Source of the DNA: CAYYSY01 sp964474355
GTDB lineage: Bacteria; Myxococcota_A; UBA9160; UBA4427
Direction of reading: 5' to 3'
DNA: 19,573 bases
NCBI GenBank assembly: GCA_964474355.1
Contig: CAYYSY010000450.1
Coordinates: 1-19,573 of the forward strand
Position 1 is the stretch's first letter. Every line of letters starts with the position of its first letter. The position numbers and the translations under genes are program-made. Shown one piece after another: positions 14,196-19,573 of the stretch. The notes beneath the pieces are model-generated. The model saw nothing but the letters and a program-made list of their open reading frames with translations. It made no database searches and was not told where the DNA came from.

Positions 14196-14224
14196 TTGCC
14201 CCACTCCGACGCTGACGATAGTGT
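14196..14224 (+). promoter_or_regulatory. Probable promoter of the tetR operon
   Basis: TTGCCC (14196-14201) and TAGTGT (14219-14224) are spaced by 17 bases. The -10 hexamer overlaps the operator palindrome, and transcription would start about 5 bases before the ATG, so a bound repressor would block this promoter directly. Confidence 0.5.
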
Positions 14225-14245
14225 CAGTGACTGACATGGATGTCA
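14222..14245. promoter_or_regulatory. Overlapping palindromes across the tetR start: probable autoregulatory operator
   Basis: TGTCAGTGACTGACA (14222-14236) is a perfect palindrome around a central G. TGACATGGATGTCA (14232-14245) is a second perfect palindrome around GG that shares one half-site with it. Three TGTCA/TGACA half-sites therefore cover the -10 region and the start codon of the TetR gene. Confidence 0.65.
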
Positions 14246-14919
14246 CCGAAGCTCATACACCGGCCAGCGAAGACGGCGCGCCCTCCTCGGGGCGCCAGAC
14301 CGCCGCGGCCCGGGCCCGTGCAGCTACCCGCGAGCGACTGCTCGAGAGCGGCCAGGCGCTGTTCGCCGATCAGGGTCTCCACAAGGTGACCACCCACGAC
14401 ATCGCGGCCCACGCCGGTGTCGCCGCGGGCACGTTCTACAACCACTTCAAGGACAAGCACGCACTGTTCCGCGAGCTCGTCGACGCGGCCGTCGACGAGC
14501 TGCATCACCGCACCGAGGTCGTCCGCGACGACGACGCGCCGTCCGCCGATCGCCTCCGCGCCCACGCGACCGCGATGATCGACTTCGCCGAGGCAAACCG
14601 CGACATGATCCGCGTGGTCTTCAGTGGCGATGCCGAGTCGGCCCAGGTCGAGCACGACGTGCTCGAACGCCTCGCGCGCTCGGTCGCCGACGTGCGTCGT
14701 CAGTTCATCGCGAGCGGTCAGCTGCCCGGCCTGCTCGATCCCGAGGTCGTCTCGCAGGCCGTCGTCGGCATGTGGGCGCGCGTCATCGCGTGGTGGGCCG
14801 AGGATCCGACGCGCGCGCCGCGCGAGACCGTGATCGAGACGCTGACCCGGATCCAGCTCCACGGCACCCACCCCGCCCCGAACGAGCGGCCCGACTCGAG
14901 CGACGAAGGCGCCGCGTAG
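14236..14919 (+). CDS. TetR/AcrR-family transcriptional repressor
   Basis: Residues 30-80 form the TetR DNA-binding domain: ATRERLLESGQALFADQGLH, then VTTHDIAAHAGVAAGTFYNHF, the helix-turn-helix with its characteristic GTFYNHFKDK end. The C-terminal domain (about 85-210) is helical and variable, as expected for the ligand pocket, and includes VGMWARVIAWWAEDP. The ATG at 14236 lies inside the palindromic operator; an in-frame GTG at 14227 is an alternative start. The 227-residue length is typical. It is the first gene of a plus-strand run with the diiron protein 53 bp downstream, so it probably represses itself and that run. The Trp-rich effector domain suggests a hydrophobic ligand (inference). 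Confidence 0.93.
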   Translation: MDVTEAHTPASEDGAPSSGRQTAAARARAATRERLLESGQALFADQGLHKVTTHDIAAHAGVAAGTFYNHFKDKHALFRELVDAAVDELHHRTEVVRDDDAPSADRLRAHATAMIDFAEANRDMIRVVFSGDAESAQVEHDVLERLARSVADVRRQFIASGQLPGLLDPEVVSQAVVGMWARVIAWWAEDPTRAPRETVIETLTRIQLHGTHPAPNERPDSSDEGAA

Positions 14920-14972
14920 CCCCCCTACCCGATCCACGACGCCGCACCGGTGTCGCAGCAGGAGTGACCCCG

Positions 14973-16100
14973 ATGTCCGCCACCCCCGAACGCCACATCA
15001 CCTACGACCCGATCTACAACACCGTCGACCGGGACGACTTCGACCCGCTGATCGAGATCCACCGCTACGCAGAGCGCACCGACGCCTTCGACGAGATCAT
15101 CTCGGCCACCGTCGACCATTTCTGGGACCCGAACGACAAGCGCTACCTCGACTTCGACTCGAGCCCGATGAACCTCGACGAAGAGATGATCATGCCGCCC
15201 GAGTTCTGCATCGAGCTGCAGACGTCGATCGCGGACAAGCTCGACGAGGGGCAGAAGATCAGGCTCGCGAACCAGAACACGCGCTTCATCGTCTCGACCC
15301 TGCTGCACGGCGAGCAGGGCGCGCTCTCGCTCTCCGCGAGCCTGACGTCGATCCTGCGCGACCCCGGCAGCCAGGAGTACGCGGCGAACCAGACCCGTGA
15401 GGAGGCCCGCCACGTCGCCGGCTTCAGCAACTACGTCAAGACGCGCTGGGGCACGCCCGTGCAATCGGGCGAGACCGTGCGGCACTTCCTCACTGACATC
15501 ATCCGTTCGCCCGCCGTCTACAAGAAGCTGATCGGCATGCAGATGATGATCGAGGGCCTCGCGATGGGCGCGTTCGCGACGATCCAGCGCGAGACGAACG
15601 ACCCGCTGCTGAAGCGTCTGATCCAATTCACCATGGCCGACGAGGCCGGCCACCACAAGTTCGGCAAGATCTGGGCCGACCGGACGGTCCCCAAGCTGGA
15701 TGAAGAGGAGCACATCTTCGTCGAGGACTGGTCGGCGGAGGTGTTCCAGATCCTGCTCTTCAACCTCGTGAACAGCGAGCAGAAGCAGAGCATCTACGGC
15801 GAGTTCGGCCTCGACTGGCGGGACGTCCGCGCGGCCGTGCTCGAGGCGTTCACCGAGGAAGATCGCCGGGCCGACATGACGAACAACACGAACATCTTCC
15901 GCGTGCTCATCAAGACCCTGCTCAAGGCCGGCATCATCACCGACCGCACGAAGCACGTGTACGCGAACTGGGTCGACATGGACGAGCTCAAGGCCGAGGA
16001 CGACGAGGTCGCGGGCCAGGACATCGCCGATCAGGCGACGGCGGTGCTGCGCGACATCAACGAGAGCCGCCAGAAGATGGGCTCGATCTACCGGGTCTGA
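14973..16100 (+). CDS. Soluble ferritin-like diiron protein, probable oxygenase or oxidase
   Basis: The 375-residue product carries a complete four-Glu/two-His diiron set: E114 (LLHGEQGAL), E144 and H147 (REEARHVAG), E194 (MMIEGLAMG), E224 and H227 (ADEAGHHKF). Both halves have 30-residue spacing between the lone Glu and the ExxH pair. This is the ligand pattern of ribonucleotide reductase R2 and bacterial multicomponent monooxygenase hydroxylases, and too many helices surround it for a ferritin. There is no signal peptide. Partner subunits (reductase, effector) are absent, so it may act alone on a tethered or lipophilic substrate. The ATG at 14973 follows CAGGAGTGA with 5-8 bp spacing; the frame is open upstream into tetR but this start is clear. 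Exact family and substrate are unknown. Confidence 0.85.
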   Translation: MSATPERHITYDPIYNTVDRDDFDPLIEIHRYAERTDAFDEIISATVDHFWDPNDKRYLDFDSSPMNLDEEMIMPPEFCIELQTSIADKLDEGQKIRLANQNTRFIVSTLLHGEQGALSLSASLTSILRDPGSQEYAANQTREEARHVAGFSNYVKTRWGTPVQSGETVRHFLTDIIRSPAVYKKLIGMQMMIEGLAMGAFATIQRETNDPLLKRLIQFTMADEAGHHKFGKIWADRTVPKLDEEEHIFVEDWSAEVFQILLFNLVNSEQKQSIYGEFGLDWRDVRAAVLEAFTEEDRRADMTNNTNIFRVLIKTLLKAGIITDRTKHVYANWVDMDELKAEDDEVAGQDIADQATAVLRDINESRQKMGSIYRV

Positions 16101-16130
16101 GCCCCCGCTGGCTCTCCCGACCCCGCCGCC

Positions 16131-16397
16131 ATGCCCGACGCCGAAGCACCTCTGCAATTCCCCATGCGCTTTCCCGTGAAGGCCATGGGGAAGGCAGACG
16201 ACTCGTTCACCGAGCTGGTCGTCTCACTCGTTCAGCCACTCGTCGACGACTTCGCCGACGCCGAGGTCGAATCGAAGGACAGCCGCGGCGGCAAGTTCCG
16301 GTCGGTGACCGTCACGTTCACGGCGCGGAGCCGCGAGCAGCTCGACGACGTCTACCGCGCCCTCTCCGGGCACGAGCGGATCCTCTACGTTCTCTGA
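16131..16397 (+). CDS. DUF493 (YbeD-family) protein
   Basis: This 88-residue protein matches the DUF493/YbeD fold throughout: FPMRFPVKAMGKADDSFTEL, then VVSLVQPLVDDF, the strand KFRSVTVTFTARSREQLDDV and the C-terminal RALSGHERILYVL. E. coli YbeD has an ACT-like alpha/beta fold and is encoded beside lipB and lipA, which led to the idea of a role in lipoate metabolism; its function is unproven. Here it is 30 bp after the diiron gene and 34 bp before the SDR gene, so it is probably co-transcribed with them rather than with the lipA found about 7 kb to the left. The ATG has no evident Shine-Dalgarno. Confidence 0.87.
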   Translation: MPDAEAPLQFPMRFPVKAMGKADDSFTELVVSLVQPLVDDFADAEVESKDSRGGKFRSVTVTFTARSREQLDDVYRALSGHERILYVL

Positions 16398-16431
16398 CCG
16401 GCGCAGACCGCGCCTTCGGAGGACGCCTCCC

Positions 16432-17280
16432 ATGGACATGAACGGCCGCACCTGCATCGTCACCGGCGCCACGTCGGGGATCGGACGCGCCACCGTCGGC
16501 GCCCTGAACCACGCCGGCGCGCGCCTCGTGCTCGTGGCGCGCAACGCCGAGAAGGCCGAGCTGACCCGCAAGGAGCTGCTCGCCGAGCGGCCCGACGCCG
16601 ACATCTCGGTGCACCTCGCCGACCTCTCGCGTCTCGACGAGATCCGGTGGGTCGTGCCGGCGCTGCTCGAAGACTGCCCCCGCATCGACGTGCTGCTGAA
16701 CAACGCGGGCATCGTCATGATGAAGCGGACGGTCACTTCGGACGGCTTCGAGTCGATGTTCGGCATCAACCATCTCGCGTACTACCTCATGACCCGGCTG
16801 CTCCTCGATCGCATCGCCGAGAACCCCGAGGCGCGGATCGTGAGTGTCTCGAGCGAGGCGCATCGCTTCGCGAAGTGGGACTTCGACGATCTGCAGAGCG
16901 AGAAGAGCTTCTCGGGCATGCGTGTCTACGGCAACTCGAAGCTCGCGAACATCCTCTTCACCCGCGCGCTCGCGAAGCGGCTCGACGGCACCGGAGTGAC
17001 GGCCAACTGCCTGCACCCGGGCGCCGTCGACACGAACCTCGGCCAGGACAACGGGTGGCTCTTCAAGGTGATCCATCCATTCACGAAGCTCTTCCTGCGA
17101 TCGCCCGAAGACGGCGCGAAGACCTCGATCCACCTCTGCATGTCGCCCGAGGTGGCAGATGTCAGCGGCACGTACTTCCAGAACGAGAAGCCGCGGCGGC
17201 CGACCGACCTCGCCCTCGACGACAACGCTGCCGAACGCCTGTGGCAGATGAGCGCCGAGATGGTCGGCCTCGCACCCTGA
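16432..17280 (+). CDS. Short-chain dehydrogenase/reductase (retinol-dehydrogenase-like)
   Basis: This 282-residue classical SDR binds NAD(P) through TGATSGIG (11-18) with Arg37 nearby (LVLVARNAEKAE), has DLS (64-66) and NNAG (90-93), and a catalytic Ser140 or Ser141, Tyr166 and Lys170 (VYGNSK). The layout, with FGINHLAYYLMTRLLL, VSSEAHRF, SKLANILFTRALAKRL, LHPGAVDTNLG and YFQNEKP, resembles the retinol-dehydrogenase/WW-domain oxidoreductase branch that acts on lipophilic alcohols or ketones. The start is supported by GGAGGA upstream at 16420-16425. It lies in the TetR run after DUF493, so it probably reduces or oxidises the product of the diiron enzyme or hydrolase (inference). Confidence 0.93.
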   Translation: MDMNGRTCIVTGATSGIGRATVGALNHAGARLVLVARNAEKAELTRKELLAERPDADISVHLADLSRLDEIRWVVPALLEDCPRIDVLLNNAGIVMMKRTVTSDGFESMFGINHLAYYLMTRLLLDRIAENPEARIVSVSSEAHRFAKWDFDDLQSEKSFSGMRVYGNSKLANILFTRALAKRLDGTGVTANCLHPGAVDTNLGQDNGWLFKVIHPFTKLFLRSPEDGAKTSIHLCMSPEVADVSGTYFQNEKPRRPTDLALDDNAAERLWQMSAEMVGLAP

Positions 17281-17350
17281 TCCGTGGCCAGCGCTCTTCG
17301 AGAGCGCGCCCCCTCGAACCTGGCTCGACGCCGAATCGGAACTGCACGAC

Positions 17351-18259
17351 ATGTCCGCAACGCAAGACCCCGAGAAGCGACCCATCACCCTGCGCGGCGC
17401 GACCGGCCTGGCGCTGGCGGCCGACGCCTGGGGAGACCCCACCGCCCCGCCCGTCCTGCTGCTGCACGGCGGCGGCCAGACCCGCCACGCCTGGTCCGGC
17501 ACCGGCGAGGTGCTCGCCCGCCACGGCTGGCACGCCATCGCCATGGACCTGCGCGGTCACGGCGACAGCGAGTGGGCGCCCGATGGCGACTACCGCCACC
17601 GGGCCTTCGCCGCCGACACCGCCGCGGTTGCGGACGCGTTCGAGCTGAAGCCGGTGCTCGTCGGTGCGTCCCTCGGCGGCATCTCGAGCCTGCTCGCGCT
17701 CGGCGAGGTGCAGCGCGCAGGCCGCCCCGAGAGCCGGGGCCGGGCGCTCGTGCTCGTCGACATCGCGAGCCGTATGGAGGAGAGCGGCGCGCGGCGCATC
17801 GTCGACTTCATGAGGCAGAAGCCCGACGGCTTCGAGAGCCTCGAGGAGGCCGCCGACGCGATCGCGACCTACAACCCCCATCGCCCGAAGCCGAGGAACC
17901 TCGAGGGCCTCCGCAAGAATCTCCGCATGCGTGACGACGGCCGCTACCGCTGGCACTGGGATCCCGCCTTCATCGAAGGCCGCTTCGACGAGTACGAAGA
18001 GACCGAAGACGATCTGCACCGGCTCGACGACTCGGCCGAGGGACTCGTGGTGCCGACGCTGCTCGTGCGCGGCCGTCAATCGGATCTGCTCTCGGAGGAG
18101 AACGCCCGCGACTTCCTCGCCCAGGCGCCGCACGCGAAGTTCGTCGACGTGACGGGCGCCGGGCACATGGTCGCGGGCGATCGCAACGACAAGTTCACGA
18201 GCGCCGTCGTCGACTTCCTCGATCACGACGTGGCCCGCGCCACCGACGCGACTCGATGA
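17351..18259 (+). CDS. Alpha/beta-fold hydrolase
   Basis: The 302-residue product is a complete alpha/beta hydrolase. The oxyanion-hole motif is VLLLHGGGQTRHAW (35-48), followed by AIAMDLRGHGDSEW, the nucleophile elbow GASLGG with Ser107, a lid region about 125-225, an acid candidate Asp245 (RGRQSDLLS) and the catalytic His272 (GAGHMVAGD). A Ser nucleophile points to an esterase, lactonase, peptidase or C-C hydrolase rather than an epoxide hydrolase or haloalkane dehalogenase, which use Asp. The substrate is unknown. It starts 70 bp after the SDR stop without a strong ribosome-binding site, and its TGA overlaps the DUF938 start by 4 bases (ATGA), so those two are translationally coupled. Confidence 0.93.
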   Translation: MSATQDPEKRPITLRGATGLALAADAWGDPTAPPVLLLHGGGQTRHAWSGTGEVLARHGWHAIAMDLRGHGDSEWAPDGDYRHRAFAADTAAVADAFELKPVLVGASLGGISSLLALGEVQRAGRPESRGRALVLVDIASRMEESGARRIVDFMRQKPDGFESLEEAADAIATYNPHRPKPRNLEGLRKNLRMRDDGRYRWHWDPAFIEGRFDEYEETEDDLHRLDDSAEGLVVPTLLVRGRQSDLLSEENARDFLAQAPHAKFVDVTGAGHMVAGDRNDKFTSAVVDFLDHDVARATDATR

Positions 18260-18873
18260 CGGCCGACGGCCGGCTCCAGTGGCCCGCCACCGGGCGCAAT
18301 CGCGCGCCGATCCTCGAACGGCTCGGGCCCCTGCTCGAAGCCGTCGACACGATGCTCGAGATCGCTTCGGGGAGCGGCGAGCACACCGCGCACTTCGCGC
18401 CCGCGCACCCCGAAGTCGCGTTCCAGCCCAGCGACATCGAGGCGGCCCATCGCGCGAGCGTCGACGCCTGGGCCGCGCACCTCGACCTCGCGAACGTGCG
18501 CCCCGCCCTCGACCTCGACGTCATGGCCGACGGCTGGTGGGACGCCCTCCCCGGCCCGGCTCCGTCCCTCGTCTACTGCGCGAACATGATCCATATAGCT
18601 GAGTGGGCGGCGTGCGAGGGTCTGCTCCTCGGCGCGGGCCAGCTGCTGGCGCGCGGCAGCACCCTCGTGCTCTACGGCCCGTTCACCCAGGCCGACGTGC
18701 CGACGGTCGAGTCGAACGCCGCCTTCGACGAGAGCCTCAAGAGCCGCGACCGAAGCTGGGGCCTGCGCGCGCTCGAGGACGTCGACAGCGAGGCCGATCG
18801 CCGCGGCCTCGCGCGCGATGCGACGCACGCGATGCCCGCGAACAATCTGCTGGTGGTGTATCGGAGGCGCTGA
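18256..18873 (+). CDS. DUF938 SAM-dependent methyltransferase-like protein
   Basis: The 205-residue product matches DUF938 from end to end: WPATGRNRAPILERL (9-23), the SAM-binding LEIASGSGEHTAHF (34-47), FQPSDIEAAHRAS, the CANMIHIAEWAACEGLLLGA block, LYGPFTQAD, SNAAFDESLKSRDRSWGLR and MPANNLLVVYRRR at the C-terminus. The family is predicted to be methyltransferases, but no substrate is established. Its ATG lies within the stop of the hydrolase gene (ATGA), showing coupling. It is the last gene of the plus-strand run; the next gene is convergent. Confidence 0.92.
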   Translation: MTADGRLQWPATGRNRAPILERLGPLLEAVDTMLEIASGSGEHTAHFAPAHPEVAFQPSDIEAAHRASVDAWAAHLDLANVRPALDLDVMADGWWDALPGPAPSLVYCANMIHIAEWAACEGLLLGAGQLLARGSTLVLYGPFTQADVPTVESNAAFDESLKSRDRSWGLRALEDVDSEADRRGLARDATHAMPANNLLVVYRRR

Positions 18874-18878
18874 GCCCC

Positions 18879-18950
18879 GGCCTCAGCGCTCGGACGCGCG
18901 CAGCGGCGACCTCGCGCGCTGGCCTCAGCGCTCGGACGCGCGCAGCGGCG
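18879..18950. repeat. Direct repeat duplicating the 3' end of the EAL gene
   Basis: A 30-bp sequence at 18879-18908 recurs exactly at 18921-18950, with 12 bp between the copies. The right copy encodes the last eight codons and stop of the EAL protein. The left copy therefore repeats that ending, including a second in-register stop sequence, just after the gene. Confidence 0.85.
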
Positions 18951-19573
18951 TCGGGTGACCGAAGAGCCAGCCCTGGCCGAAGTGGATGCCGAGCTGCCCG
19001 AGCATCTCGAGTTCTTCGAGCCGGTCGAGCCCCTCGCCGATCACCTTCGAGCCCATCTTCTCGGCGACGGTGAGCAGCGCGGTCAGCACCTCCTGCCGCG
19101 CCGGGTCCTCGTCGATGCCCGAGATCATGTTGCGGTCCATCTTGATGAACTCGGGGTGCAGCTCGACGATCTCCTCGAGCCCCGCATAGCCCGACCCCGT
19201 GTCATCCAACGCGAACTGAAAGCCGAGGGTGCGGTACTCGTCGCGCAGATCGCGGAACGCAGCGAGGTCGCGGAACGACTCCTGCTCGGAGATCTCGAAG
19301 ACCACGTCCTGGGGGCTGAGCTTGCACTCGGCGAGCGTCTCGATCAGCCGCTCGGTGCGGAAGTTGGGGTCGTGGATGGATGTCGGCAGCACATTCAAGA
19401 AGAGCTTCGTGCCTTCGGGAAAGTCGATGGCCCCGCGCAGGCCCGAAGCGCGGCACACGCAGTCGAGCTCGAAGACCAGGTCGTGCTGCGCAGCGGCGCC
19501 GAAGAGCGCCATGGGCGAGTGGAACGGCGAGCCCTGAGGGCCGCGCGCGAGCGCCTCGTAGCCGAAGACGGTG
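18925..19573 (-). CDS. EAL-domain cyclic-di-GMP phosphodiesterase (C-terminal part, runs off the right edge)
   Basis: The minus frame is open to the right edge, so the N-terminus lies outside the window; the ATG at 19510-19512 is internal. The visible 215 residues begin with TVFGYEALARG, the EAL signature, followed by LFLNVLPTSI, VVFEISEQESF, FALDDTGSGYAGLEEIVE with the DDxGxG loop, FIKMDRNMI with the catalytic-site Lys, VIGEGLD, and GQGWLFGHP. The Glu, Asn, Glu, Asp-Asp, Lys and Glu positions of active phosphodiesterases are all present, so hydrolysis of c-di-GMP to pGpG is likely. Any GGDEF, CBS or sensor domain would lie upstream. It is convergent with the DUF938 gene. Confidence 0.9.
   Translation of the reverse strand, partial: TVFGYEALARGPQGSPFHSPMALFGAAAQHDLVFELDCVCRASGLRGAIDFPEGTKLFLNVLPTSIHDPNFRTERLIETLAECKLSPQDVVFEISEQESFRDLAAFRDLRDEYRTLGFQFALDDTGSGYAGLEEIVELHPEFIKMDRNMISGIDEDPARQEVLTALLTVAEKMGSKVIGEGLDRLEELEMLGQLGIHFGQGWLFGHPTPLRASER

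Noticed and set aside
14925..16157. Long minus-strand open frame opposite the diiron gene
   Set aside because: The plus strand carries the complete diiron ligand set and a good ribosome-binding site; the minus translation is Val/Leu/Arg/Asp/His-rich without a domain.
18879..18950. CRISPR-like repeat
   Set aside because: Only two 30-bp copies with a 12-bp gap; one copy is coding sequence, and no cas genes are present.

Overview
This is a GC-rich stretch of bacterial chromosome. The host is probably Gram-negative: the window encodes a beta-barrel outer-membrane protein ending in Phe, a periplasmic FecR-domain protein and two lipoproteins with lipoboxes. The gene mix (family III CoA-transferase, TetR, SDR, diiron protein, DUF938, EXPERA protein) and the Arg/Ala/Glu-rich, TCG/CTC/GAG-biased coding would suit an environmental deltaproteobacterial or myxobacterial lineage. 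That placement is inference; there is no rRNA or other phylogenetic marker. I saw no tRNA, rRNA, CRISPR array or transposase gene.

Layout. (1) 1-5031 is an envelope region. A secreted Ig-like repeat protein runs off the left edge (minus). A 570-bp divergent intergenic region separates it from a TPR/beta-barrel outer-membrane protein and a FecR-domain protein (plus). Two coupled lipoprotein genes follow on the minus strand. Codon choice looks more relaxed here than further right. (2) 5032-8060 is accessory: a DUF2188-like small protein, two strong hairpins, an all-helical unknown protein, an EXPERA (TMEM97/EBP-type) membrane protein, a C-rich/G4 tract, a 200-bp element bounded by perfect 38-bp inverted repeats, and a membrane-anchored unknown protein. 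A 71-bp piece of that last gene recurs about 4.1 kb away. (3) 8190-10554 holds lpd followed by lipA (lipoamide dehydrogenase and lipoyl synthase). (4) 10778-13605 holds a CaiB/BaiF CoA-transferase overlapping an ArsC-type reductase, then a MalY/PatB aminotransferase; two of these starts have a -10-like hexamer exactly 6 bp before the ATG. A Nudix gene converges on them. (5) 14236-18873 is a six-gene plus-strand run: TetR with a palindromic operator over its own start, a soluble diiron protein, DUF493, SDR, alpha/beta hydrolase and DUF938 methyltransferase. (6) 18925-19573 is the C-terminal part of an EAL phosphodiesterase, with its 3' end duplicated just downstream.

How the parts may work together. 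lpd and lipA serve lipoyl-dependent complexes; the DUF493 protein belongs to the YbeD family, which is linked to lipoate genes elsewhere, but here it sits in another operon. The TetR run looks like a regulated oxidation, reduction and hydrolysis module for a lipophilic or CoA-linked compound. The TPR barrel, FecR and Ig-repeat genes look like a surface export or assembly locus. The most unusual items are the 38-bp inverted-repeat element, the displaced gene fragment, the diiron-centred operon and the TPR-barrel/FecR/Ig-repeat locus.
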